From Enchytraeus crypticus (taxonomy: Eukaryota > Annelida > Clitellata > Enchytraeida > Enchytraeidae): a stretch of 64,000 nt of DNA. Of this stretch, positions 1 to 7,758 are shown in pieces. The translations under genes were made by a program, and so were the position numbers. The notes beneath the pieces were generated by a model, which was not told the DNA's origin, did no database searches, and was given only the letters and a program-made list of their open reading frames with translations. The stretch lies in assembly GCA_905160935.1 (NCBI GenBank), contig CAJHZI010000431.1, forward strand, positions 2,008,001-2,072,000, given 5' to 3'. Every line of letters starts with the position of its first letter. Within the stretch, counting starts at the first letter, position 1.

Positions 1-7
1 ATGTACA

Positions 8-2848
8 ATGGAAAGGGTGGATTTGAAGACTGAGGAAATTACATCGTCTGACGCCCCTTTTCTTTCAAAAACTGAAATAATTTTACCATCCACAGATACC
101 GCAGAGGTGTATGAAAAGACTAAACGTAAAATGCTAGAGTCAATGGCTAATTTTCAGATGCGGGGTAGTAATTGGAGATTTCGCAGAGTGATGAAATTAG
201 AAATAAATACTGTAGAATACAAGCCACTACGAGGTAGCTCCTACATTCCTCTTCCTGAAGAATTAGCTGATAAAAAGGCTATTATAAATATGAAAAATGA
301 AGACGATCAGTGTTTCAAATGGTGTATAGCTAGAGCCTTAAATCCTGTTGAAAAAAATCCACAACGCATTGATAAACAATTAAAGAAGCAGGCTGAAGAA
401 TTTAACTGGAATGGTATTGATTTTCCGGTTAATTTGAAAGATATTGATAAATTTGAAAAGAATAACAATGTATCAATTCATGTGTTTGGATATGAAAAGC
501 TAGAGGCGTGGGCCAAAGAAGAAGAATTAATACCATTAAGGATTTCAACGTTAAGTAGTCAAAACGTAGTAGATTTGTTACTCATATCAGAAGGTGATAA
601 TAATCATTACTGCTGGATTAAGAACTTCAATAGATTGATGTCAATAGAAGGAAATCACCATGCAATGCATTACTGCAGACGATGCTTAAACGGTTTCACA
701 AGTGAAAATGCTCTTAATAATCACACTGAATATTGTTCACAACACGACGCTCAAAAAATTGTGTTACCTGACTCTGGAACGTTTATGAAATTCAATCACT
801 ATAAAAAATCTATGCGAGTACCATTCATAGTTTACGCAGATTTCGAGTCATTTATTAAACCGATTGATACACGTCAGCCGGATCCAAGCAGGTCAACCAC
901 TATCCGATACCAGAAACATACACCTAGTTCATTCTGTTATTACATCAAGTGTTTTGATGATAGCATTTACTCGCAAGCTCCAGTCACTTTTACTGCAAAG
1001 AATGATGATGACGATGTTGCTCAAATATTCTTTGACACTTTAGAGCAAAATATTAAAGAAATATACAATCAGTTCAAGTTTTCTAAACCAATGATATTCG
1101 ATGAATCTGCCGCGAAGAAATTCAAGGCCGCAAAATCATGTCATATTTGTGAAAAAGAGTTGGGTAACGATCGTGTCAGAGACCACTGTCATCTATCTGG
1201 CAAATTCCGAGGAGCAGCACACGATAAATGTAATTTACAATACAAAATTCCAAAATTCTTTCCAGTAGTTTTTCACAATTTATCAGGATACGACAGTCAC
1301 TTATTTATAAAGAAGTTGGCAGGTGGACAAATTAATTGTATTCCGTGTAACGAAGAAAAGTACATCAGTTTCTCTAGGGAATTGCTGGTTGACAAGTTTA
1401 TAAATAAAACAGGTAAAGAAGTACTAGTGAAACGAGAATTGCGGTTTATCGATAGCTTTAGATTTATGGCTTCGAGTCTTGAGAAACTTTCAAAGAATCT
1501 AAGTAAAGATCAGTGTAAGAATATTGCAAGTAAGTATTCTGGAAAGCAATTGGATTTGCTGTTGAGAAAAGGAGTTTACCCGTACGATTATGTTAGTTCG
1601 TCAGAAAGACTTGATGAAACTAAACTACCGCCAAAGGATGCTTTCTACTCAAAACTTAACGATACCAATATCAGTGATGAAGACTATAAACACGCAGAGA
1701 CTGTTTGGAAAGAGTTTGGTTGTAAAACATTTCGAGACTATCACGACTTGTACAATATATCTGATGTGCTTTTACTAGCAGATGTCTTTGAAAATTTTAG
1801 AGATGTATGTATGACCCACTATAAATTAGATCCCGCGTGGTACTACACCTCGCCAGGACTAGCTTGGGATGCTGCGTTAAGATTAACTAAAGTTGAACTC
1901 CAATTGTTGAGCGATTACGATATGCTGCTGATGATTAAGCACGGAATAAGAGGTGGTGTAAGCACTATTTCAAACCGATATTCAAAAGCTAATAATAAAT
2001 ACATGGATGGGAATTTTAACGTTAATGATCCTTCCAAATTTATCAAATACCTGGATTCGAATAACCTTTATGGCTACTCGATGAGTAAGCCCCTACCCAC
2101 ACACGGGTTCGAATGGATGACAGAAAAAGAACTGGAGAACTGGAAAGAAATGAAGTGTATCCTCGAAGTTGACTTGGAATATCCTGCAGCGCTGCACGAC
2201 CTGCATAATGACTATCCTTTAGCCCCCGAAATTGTGAAAGTGAATAAAGTAGAGAAATTGATACCGAATTTGAATGATAAAACAAAGTACACATTACATT
2301 ACGAGAATTTGAAACTGTACGAAAGTATGGGACTGAAAATTACCAAAATACACAGAGGCATAAAATTTGAAGAAAGTCCATGGCTTAAAACTTACATCGA
2401 TTTAAATACACAGCTACGCACTAAGGCTGCCAACGACTTTGAGAAAGATTTCTTTAAACTAATGAACAATAGCGTTTTTGGAAAAACTATGGAGAATATT
2501 GAAAATAGGATAGATTTCAGATTGGTTGATAATAGAGAAAAGGCTGTTAAATTGGCTGCAAAGCCCTACTATGACCGAACAATGATATTTGACGAAAATC
2601 TTGTCGGCGTCCACATGAGAAAAACTAAATTGCTGTATAATAAGCCAATCTACCTAGGTATGGCAATATTGGATTTAAGTAAAACTTTAATGTACGAATT
2701 TCACTATAATTACATAAAGGAAAAATACAATGATAAAGCCAAGCTGTTGTTTACAGACACGGATTCGTTGATGTACGAAATACAGACGGAAGATTTTTAC
2801 GCAGACATATCTAATGACGTCGAACGCAGATTTGACACTAGCGATTAG
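8..2848 (+). CDS. Protein-primed family B DNA polymerase (Polinton PolB), N-terminal and catalytic part, ends at in-frame TAG
   Basis: This is the replicative polymerase of the element (DNA_pol_B_2 family), which replicates linear viral-type DNA from a protein primer. Domains seen in order: a C2H2-like finger around residues 223-244; the exonuclease I motif YADFES near 275-281; an endonuclease-VII-like cluster CxxC...DHCH...CN near 374-411; the ExoII motif FHNLSGYDSHLF; polymerase motif A DSNNLYGYS near 683; motif B KLMNNSVFGK near 815-825; motif C TDTDS near 916. All catalytic residues are therefore present. The first ATG in frame is at 8, but the true start is probably left of the window. 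A TAG at 2846-2848 interrupts the frame where relatives have an aromatic residue before Pro. The same frame continues to 3238. Confidence 0.93.
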   Translation: MERVDLKTEEITSSDAPFLSKTEIILPSTDTAEVYEKTKRKMLESMANFQMRGSNWRFRRVMKLEINTVEYKPLRGSSYIPLPEELADKKAIINMKNEDDQCFKWCIARALNPVEKNPQRIDKQLKKQAEEFNWNGIDFPVNLKDIDKFEKNNNVSIHVFGYEKLEAWAKEEELIPLRISTLSSQNVVDLLLISEGDNNHYCWIKNFNRLMSIEGNHHAMHYCRRCLNGFTSENALNNHTEYCSQHDAQKIVLPDSGTFMKFNHYKKSMRVPFIVYADFESFIKPIDTRQPDPSRSTTIRYQKHTPSSFCYYIKCFDDSIYSQAPVTFTAKNDDDDVAQIFFDTLEQNIKEIYNQFKFSKPMIFDESAAKKFKAAKSCHICEKELGNDRVRDHCHLSGKFRGAAHDKCNLQYKIPKFFPVVFHNLSGYDSHLFIKKLAGGQINCIPCNEEKYISFSRELLVDKFINKTGKEVLVKRELRFIDSFRFMASSLEKLSKNLSKDQCKNIASKYSGKQLDLLLRKGVYPYDYVSSSERLDETKLPPKDAFYSKLNDTNISDEDYKHAETVWKEFGCKTFRDYHDLYNISDVLLLADVFENFRDVCMTHYKLDPAWYYTSPGLAWDAALRLTKVELQLLSDYDMLLMIKHGIRGGVSTISNRYSKANNKYMDGNFNVNDPSKFIKYLDSNNLYGYSMSKPLPTHGFEWMTEKELENWKEMKCILEVDLEYPAALHDLHNDYPLAPEIVKVNKVEKLIPNLNDKTKYTLHYENLKLYESMGLKITKIHRGIKFEESPWLKTYIDLNTQLRTKAANDFEKDFFKLMNNSVFGKTMENIENRIDFRLVDNREKAVKLAAKPYYDRTMIFDENLVGVHMRKTKLLYNKPIYLGMAILDLSKTLMYEFHYNYIKEKYNDKAKLLFTDTDSLMYEIQTEDFYADISNDVERRFDTSD

Positions 2849-3238
2849 CCGAGAGTTCATCCATCAGGCATTACGACTGGAGTTAACAAGAAAGTCATTG
2901 GAATGTTTAAAGACGAAGCTTGTGGAAAGGAAATTGAAGAATTTGTTGGATTGAGAGCAAAGTTGTACTCTTACAAATTAGCAGATGAGGAGCACAAAAA
3001 ACATAAAGGTGTCAAGAAGAATGTTGTTGAGAGGACAATAGCACATGATGATTACAGAGATTGTCTGTTTGAGAAAAATTACCATTCTAGAAGCATGAAC
3101 GTTATTAGATCACGCTTGCACGATGTCTATACTGAGGAAGTCAATAAAGTTGCTCTCAGCGCAGATGACGATAAGCGAGTAATCATGGACGATGGCGTGC
3201 ACACTCTAGCTTACGGACATTATAGCTTAAATATATAA
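2849..3238 (+). CDS. C-terminal part of PolB, same frame, downstream of the TAG
   Basis: This continues the polymerase frame without an indel. It begins just after the TAG with the conserved HPSG-x-TGVNKKVIGMFKDE region and runs through EFVGLRAKLYSYK to the stop at 3236-3238, about 129 residues. It corresponds to the end of the palm and the thumb region of Polinton polymerases. The first ATG in this part is at 2903, but reinitiation there would not give a working enzyme. The single stop is either a nonsense mutation in this copy or a readthrough codon. I favour mutation, because no known readthrough context follows the TAG. Confidence 0.85.
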   Translation, partial: PRVHPSGITTGVNKKVIGMFKDEACGKEIEEFVGLRAKLYSYKLADEEHKKHKGVKKNVVERTIAHDDYRDCLFEKNYHSRSMNVIRSRLHDVYTEEVNKVALSADDDKRVIMDDGVHTLAYGHYSLNI

Positions 3239-3322
3239 AACATATTTTTATGGATAAAGTTTGCCCCCCTCGTGAGGGGGGGGGCGGACATTATAGCTTA
3301 AATATATAAAACATATTTTTAT
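3214..3322. repeat. 38-bp direct repeat flanking a G/C hairpin
   Basis: Positions 3214-3251 and 3285-3322 are identical 38-bp copies that include the last codons and stop of PolB. The 33-bp spacer contains a C6/G6 foldback (around 3263-3283) with the loop TCGTGA. It looks like a small duplication around an inserted hairpin at the PolB 3' end. Confidence 0.85.
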
Positions 3323-3325
3323 TAA

Positions 3326-3355
3326 TATTTTCAAACCACATTTGGTTTGAAAATA
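3326..3355. terminator. Perfect 13-bp stem-loop between convergent genes
   Basis: Arms 3326-3338 and 3343-3355 are perfect inverted complements with a CATT loop. It lies between the 3' ends of PolB (+) and the OB-like gene (-), so a bidirectional 3'-end or terminator role is plausible. That role is inferred. Confidence 0.5.
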
Positions 3356-3360
3356 ATTCA

Positions 3361-3693
3361 TTAAAACCAAGCAACTTTAGGATCATCTTTGTCTGTATTA
3401 AACCCATCAATCTCTGCATATAGATGTCCTGTGTATTTTCCGGAATTGATTTCTCTTACTGTAAACTCAAATCTTTTAGGCTTCTTTACCAAATTCTCCT
3501 CTTTAATGTATTCATTAATCTTATTTGTGGACCAAACTTTTATATGGTCGTGGTCCTCGTTTTGCACAAGATACAGAATATATGATTTACCGTAATTTGT
3601 GTTTATGGATTTCAGTCCTTTGACAATATATCTTTCTCCAGCATGAAGCTTTTGAAACTCGAGTACTTCCGAGTTTACGTTTTTAGTTGCCAT
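3361..3693 (-). CDS. Small OB-fold-like protein, possible single-strand DNA-binding protein
   Basis: The ORF encodes 110 residues. The pattern GERYIVKGLKSINTNYGKS followed by alternating hydrophobic segments, YILYLV and IKVWSTNKINEYI, resembles the small beta-barrel proteins found beside polymerase in Polinton-like elements. I infer an ssDNA-binding or replication role from this resemblance and from its place next to PolB and integrase. No catalytic motif is visible. The start ATG is immediately preceded by TATATAAA, the start motif shared by most genes of the element. It is convergent with PolB. Confidence 0.6.
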   Translation of the reverse strand: MATKNVNSEVLEFQKLHAGERYIVKGLKSINTNYGKSYILYLVQNEDHDHIKVWSTNKINEYIKEENLVKKPKRFEFTVREINSGKYTGHLYAEIDGFNTDKDDPKVAWF

Positions 3694-3730
3694 TTTATAT
3701 AGTCCAAGAAAATATTTAAATAGAAATTTT

Positions 3731-4717
3731 TTATGAATCTAAATTTTGTAAATTAGATATGGGAATCCATTCATTAAATTTCTTGTTGTAACCCACCCAT
3801 TTAACCAAGGCATGTTCCACACCTTTAATCTTTTTCCGTTGTAGAACCTTCTCAATTCTATAAGTTTCTTGATTTGTTTTCTGCAATTCTTCTGCGTAAA
3901 AACCTCCTTCTATCTCTTCGCCTAACGAATCTGTCAATTTATAAGTGATCGGGGATGTGTATTGCACTTTGGATATCTTGTACACCGCTTCAGACCAATT
4001 GGGTAGGAATCCCTTTTCAAATACACCCTTAATCCGACTAATTCTAACTCTATCGCCAACCTCAAATTTTCGATTCGTTTCCAAATTTCTATACTTCCTA
4101 CTGTTAATTATAAATGCTTCGTTTTCCTTTTTACTCGCCTCAATTGGAGTCATTTTTACAGTCGAATGTTTCGTGTTGTTATACTCTGCAATTAAATCGT
4201 CAATCATATCAATCCAATTTCTCGTATTTTCCGCAGTAAATCTTTTCCACATCTTTTCCTTGATACTTCTATTGAATCGTTCGACGACTGCTGATTTATG
4301 TTCACCAAATGTAGAGTATCTATTGATATCAAGTTTCTTTAACCAATCATCCAAGTTTTTGTTGTAAAATTCCTTACCCTGATCAATCCATAAATGTTTA
4401 GGCTGTCTTCCCGACGATGACACTATTTGTTTAAATGCCTCTGCAGTTGTTTCACCTCTCTTGTCTTTCAACGGAATGCTCTACGCATACTTTGAAAACA
4501 CATCAATGACGTTAAGCATGTATCTGTAGCCCTTATTTACTCTACTCCACTCCTGCATTTCGATTAAATCTGCTCCCCATATCTCATCAACTTCAAACAC
4601 GTGAACTTGTCGTCTTGTAAATTTTCTGCGAATCGGTTTGTGTAATTCTCTAGCCAATTCTTCAAAGGGTCCAACGTTTCGCTTCAAACCTCTTTCTTCG
4701 CTGGACCCCTCTATTCG
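3731..4717 (-). CDS. RVE-superfamily integrase with C-terminal chromodomain, entered by -1 frameshift, one in-frame TAG
   Basis: This is the DDE integrase that inserts Polinton DNA into host chromosomes. Catalytic residues are visible: D in WGADLIEM, D in LWIDQGKEF, E in VVERFNRSIKEKMW. A C-terminal chromodomain follows (YRIEKVL...LVKWVGY...FNEWI, about the last 45 residues), which is known to guide integration in such elements. The frame is open from 4717 but has no ATG near its natural N-terminus; TTG at 4687 is the only near start. It lies in the -1 frame of the PLA2 ORF, whose last codons hold a slippery heptamer, so I infer expression as a PLA2-integrase fusion. A TAG at 4481-4483 sits where relatives have Trp (TGG). 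Downstream of it the frame is open to the stop at 3731. Confidence 0.88.
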
Positions 4718-4723
4718 TTTTTT
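4665..4723 (-). promoter_or_regulatory. Putative programmed -1 ribosomal frameshift signal (PLA2 to integrase)
   Basis: Seen: the heptamer A AAA AAC at 4723-4717, in the correct phase of the PLA2 frame (last base of TCA, then AAA, AAC), two codons before its TAG stop. A 6-nt spacer follows. Then a stem pairs 4710-4702 with 4665-4673, nine pairs with one G-U and a perfect GGGTCCA/TGGACCC core; the loop is about 28 nt. Shifting -1 enters exactly the integrase frame with no stop in between. Known: A AAA AAC is the retroviral type of slippery site (MMTV, HTLV). Confidence 0.8.
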
Positions 4724-5241
4724 GACTCAACACCAAGACCAAACTTTGCCTTATTTTTCATGATGTGGTATACAAATCGAGCCATATTTCTTTGTGCACT
4801 ATCAAATCTTGAATCATTAGCAATTTCGTATGCTCGATGAGCCAAAGCTTCGTCGCTTATATTTCTGCTCGCTGTATCGGTATTTGCAGTATAAAACTGG
4901 TCGTGCAATTTACACATTCCATCCAACTCATTTATACCCTGATAACCTTCGCGATTTCTCAGTTCGTACTTTGTGCCTGGACCGCAGTACGAATACTTGT
5001 TGAGATTATTAAATGAACCGTTAGGTACGTACTCTCCACGTCTGGCAGGTAAATGTAGTTCTCCAACTGTATTTCCAACTGCCGATAACACATTATTAAA
5101 CACACCCTGACCCGAGACAAATTTTGACTTTTTACTTCCACACACTCCACAAATAGCAAATTGCTGTTTTCTATTATTAGCAGTTAACCTTTCCTGCGTC
5201 TGTGTAGAATCAGTTTTCCTTTTACATTTCAAGCAGTACAT
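4711..5241 (-). CDS. Zinc-ribbon protein with parvovirus-type phospholipase A2 domain
   Basis: The ORF encodes 176 residues. The N-terminus carries two CxxC pairs (MYCLKC near 3-6 and CGVCG near 31-34), forming a zinc ribbon. The middle carries a secretory/parvoviral PLA2 signature: the calcium loop YCGPGT (about 83-88) and the catalytic LDGMCKLHDQFY with the His-Asp pair (about 106-117). In parvoviruses and adintoviruses this enzyme is virion-associated and helps breach the endosomal membrane; I infer the same here. Its 3' end contains the slippery site, so a fraction of product is predicted to extend into integrase. The start is preceded by TTTAAAA rather than the fuller TATA form. Its upstream neighbour on the same strand is the major capsid gene. 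Confidence 0.87.
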   Translation of the reverse strand: MYCLKCKRKTDSTQTQERLTANNRKQQFAICGVCGSKKSKFVSGQGVFNNVLSAVGNTVGELHLPARRGEYVPNGSFNNLNKYSYCGPGTKYELRNREGYQGINELDGMCKLHDQFYTANTDTASRNISDEALAHRAYEIANDSRFDSAQRNMARFVYHIMKNKAKFGLGVESKNE

Positions 5242-5294
5242 TTTTAAATTACATTATAAAATTTTATAACGTAATTTTCATATTAGAAAACTTA

Positions 5295-6674
5295 TTAATC
5301 TATAATAATCGGAGTCTGACCATCGGATGTTAGGTACATCACTCTATCGGAAAGTATCGTAACATACATATGAGTATGTTCTGGAACATTTTGACTAAAT
5401 TTAAAATTAAGTTTCATATTCATAACATCAGTTTTGATTCTTTCACTCTGATGTCTTACATCAAAGACTACAAGTGGAAATAGCTTTTTGTAATTCATCA
5501 TATCGATCTGTGTACCTCCAATTAAATGATTAAAACCAAAGTGTTCCTTCTTAAATTCATCCGCCATAGCGCAGAAATCTACATAGTCATTTGTAGCAAA
5601 GTTTATTCTCGGTTCATCTGCAGGATATCTCTGATCATTCAATTCAACAAAAGCACTAGTCAAGTTAAGGTGATCAAACACAGCTGGATTTTGTTCCTGT
5701 GTTCTTGATTTGTCAGTTTGAAATCCAACAATTATCCATCTAGGCTTTTTACTTCCAGCGTCTCTATTGATCATCCATTCAAATTCCTGCACGTTGTGCG
5801 TAACTATAGTATGTTGATCAGTTCTTCTGCTAAAACTTACTGGAATTTTCCTTTTACTTACAACATACTCTCGCAGTGAAGTTATCATTTCAACTGACGG
5901 TTTTATTCTTGGTACCATCCACCTAATATCCGTTAGTGAAACTTTACCTTCAAAAACGTTATTCGCTTTATGAATAGTCGAATTATTAATCACTCTAGTG
6001 AGTCGCAACGTATGTCGCAAATTGTAAAGTACTTTGTTATAATCGGAAAATCCAAATAGATGCGAAAATGGAATGTTGAATGAAAATTGACCTGGCGCAT
6101 CGTTGTTCATTAGAAGTTGTCGGCGAATCGCAAATCCTTCATTGTAATCTGGATTTTCTTGCGGTGTAAAATGATTGGCAACAATGGCTGCGCCTCCTGC
6201 AACTGCTGGAGATTGTCTATATTTAGAGGACACTGCACCGACGTTTGTGTCCTTTCTCCAACATTGATTCAATCCCGCGCTGCTATTGAAATCGTCAGGA
6301 TAAGACAAATAACCCAACATTGATGTAGTCTGTCCTGGAAAACGTAATATTTCAATTGATTTACCTCCTAGAATATATTCAATATTTTCAAAGAAGTAAG
6401 GAATAGCATTATTTATCAAAGCTATTTGAGCTGTTCTATCAAAAGCATCGCCATTGTCATTTCGAACTAATCTTCCCTTTATTTTAAGGAAGCTTTTAGC
6501 TGGGTTGTAATACGAATCACTTGCAGGAATATCAATTTCAATAACATGACCATTAGAATCAAAGTCGGCTTTAGTCTGTGAAATAAAAGACGAGTATTGA
6601 CAACTTTCTACACTATTGTCTACAATAATTGACGTTGGTTGAGAGAATATTTCGTTTGGCAATTCAGTTTCCAT
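5295..6674 (-). CDS. Major capsid protein, double jelly-roll (hexon-like) type
   Basis: The ORF encodes 459 residues and matches the Polinton/adintovirus capsid protein family known from many animal genomes. The N-terminal region shows the typical IEIDIPASDSYYNPAKSFLKIKGRLV pattern in two pieces (residues about 45-70), then NNAIPYFFENIEYILGGKSIE, as in the F54H12.2-type proteins. Length is normal for this branch. It would form the icosahedral shell with the penton protein encoded at 7011-7742. The ATG is directly preceded by TATATATAAA, the strongest example of the element's start motif. The reading frame is intact. Confidence 0.85.
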   Translation of the reverse strand: METELPNEIFSQPTSIIVDNSVESCQYSSFISQTKADFDSNGHVIEIDIPASDSYYNPAKSFLKIKGRLVRNDNGDAFDRTAQIALINNAIPYFFENIEYILGGKSIEILRFPGQTTSMLGYLSYPDDFNSSAGLNQCWRKDTNVGAVSSKYRQSPAVAGGAAIVANHFTPQENPDYNEGFAIRRQLLMNNDAPGQFSFNIPFSHLFGFSDYNKVLYNLRHTLRLTRVINNSTIHKANNVFEGKVSLTDIRWMVPRIKPSVEMITSLREYVVSKRKIPVSFSRRTDQHTIVTHNVQEFEWMINRDAGSKKPRWIIVGFQTDKSRTQEQNPAVFDHLNLTSAFVELNDQRYPADEPRINFATNDYVDFCAMADEFKKEHFGFNHLIGGTQIDMMNYKKLFPLVVFDVRHQSERIKTDVMNMKLNFKFSQNVPEHTHMYVTILSDRVMYLTSDGQTPIIID

Positions 6675-6690
6675 TTTATATATATAATAA
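6675..6690 (-). promoter_or_regulatory. TATATATAAAATG-type promoter/start motif of the capsid gene
   Basis: A TATA-like run ends directly at the ATG. Similar TAAAATG or TAAAAATG contexts precede the starts at 3693, 6989, 7742, 8637, 9483, 10506, 10538, 12187 and 12301. A late-promoter role like that of TAAATG in large DNA viruses is inferred. Confidence 0.6.
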
Positions 6691-6701
6691 TAATTTTTAA
6701 A

Positions 6702-6989
6702 CTAAAATCGTTTTAATCCACTGCCCGATTTTTGTAGTTGTTCTAGTATCTGTTCCGATTCTGGAGTTAGACGACTATTTTTGCTTGCTATCTTTCTAAT
6801 TAATGCTTTGCCGCCCTCTGTCAAACCGAATGCAGCAATATCACCTACTGCTCCTAACATTGGCTTTGCAATTAAATCTTTATTCTGATAGACGTACGAA
6901 CCCATATCTTTCAGTGTATCGACAAATCCCCGTCCATGTACCAGAGTTTGTTTTGAACTGTATGCTTTGCATTTCTCTTTGACAATCAT
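6702..6989 (-). CDS. Small basic virion-type protein, C-terminal GSGLKRF
   Basis: The ORF encodes 95 residues and sits between the major capsid and penton genes. It is basic, with a central hydrophobic stretch (IAKPMLGAVGDIAAFGLTEG) and a C-terminus ending SGSGLKRF. Small proteins with Gly-rich, hydrophobic ends are common among the minor virion proteins of Polinton-like viruses, and I infer such a role from position and composition only. The start has AGTAAAATG. I do not recognise a specific family. Confidence 0.6.
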   Translation of the reverse strand: MIVKEKCKAYSSKQTLVHGRGFVDTLKDMGSYVYQNKDLIAKPMLGAVGDIAAFGLTEGGKALIRKIASKNSRLTPESEQILEQLQKSGSGLKRF

Positions 6990-7010
6990 TTTACTAAATA
7001 CAATATATTT

Positions 7011-7742
7011 TTAATTAGATTTTTCTCTAATTAGTAATACAATAGTAAGTCTTTCACCCATCAGATCGATAAGTTTGTTGTCTTGATCGGTCAGCCGCAG
7101 TTTTATACTATCAATTTCATGCCTATTAACTGTTGGTAAAAATATCAATTCAGGAGTAGGATTCTCTATTATCTTATAGCCTGGATTTACTCTTTGGGTG
7201 AATGTATGAATAACATTAGATCTTTTACCATTAAGATAGTTACCAATAGCAATATCGCAATGGACTTGTATCGAATTGACTTTTTCTATATCAATTATGT
7301 TGGGAGACAGATGAGTTCCATTTGACAGTTTTTCATCGGTGAATCCTAGAGTAGACCCTAATGAATTGTCAATTCCAAAGTCAACCATGTACTTTTCGTG
7401 TGATATAGTCAAAATTGTTTTGAAAATTAAATGACTTATATTTATGTAATATTTTTCATTAATTGTATCGTAGTCACCGTTTTCTCGCATTTCCCTTTGA
7501 ATCGTAGCGTTAATATCTTTTAATTCGTAAGCACCTTTTGAAAGCGTGATTATTTTCCAAGTACTTCCACCGTCGGTGGAATATTTAAATTTATTGTTGA
7601 CTTCCGTGATGTTAGGAATTGAATTGTACGTCATCAGAGATATAAATGCTACTTCATACTTTTTCTTAGGATCCAAACTTATTGGAGGGTGCAGATATGT
7701 AGTAAAATCTGTTGACGTGCTCGACTGAGTTAATTTCACCAT
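7011..7742 (-). CDS. Penton / minor capsid protein, single jelly-roll type
   Basis: I choose the ATG at 7742 (MVKLTQSS...), giving 243 residues. It follows TATAAAAAAA and does not overlap the upstream gene, whereas an earlier in-frame ATG at 7841 would overlap that gene by over 80 nt. The pattern ISLDPKKKYEVAFISLMTYNSIPNI, then KGAYELKDINATIQREMR, and the C-terminal beta strands ending LTIVLLIREK are typical of Polinton penton proteins, which cap the five-fold vertices. It lies next to the major capsid protein, as in related elements. Confidence 0.82.
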   Translation of the reverse strand: MVKLTQSSTSTDFTTYLHPPISLDPKKKYEVAFISLMTYNSIPNITEVNNKFKYSTDGGSTWKIITLSKGAYELKDINATIQREMRENGDYDTINEKYYINISHLIFKTILTISHEKYMVDFGIDNSLGSTLGFTDEKLSNGTHLSPNIIDIEKVNSIQVHCDIAIGNYLNGKRSNVIHTFTQRVNPGYKIIENPTPELIFLPTVNRHEIDSIKLRLTDQDNKLIDLMGERLTIVLLIREKSN

Positions 7743-7758
7743 TTTTTTTATAGCAGGA

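Noticed and set aside
1590-2294. Small ORFs inside PolB in other frames and on the opposite strand
   Set aside because: They overlap conserved polymerase motifs and have no features of their own.
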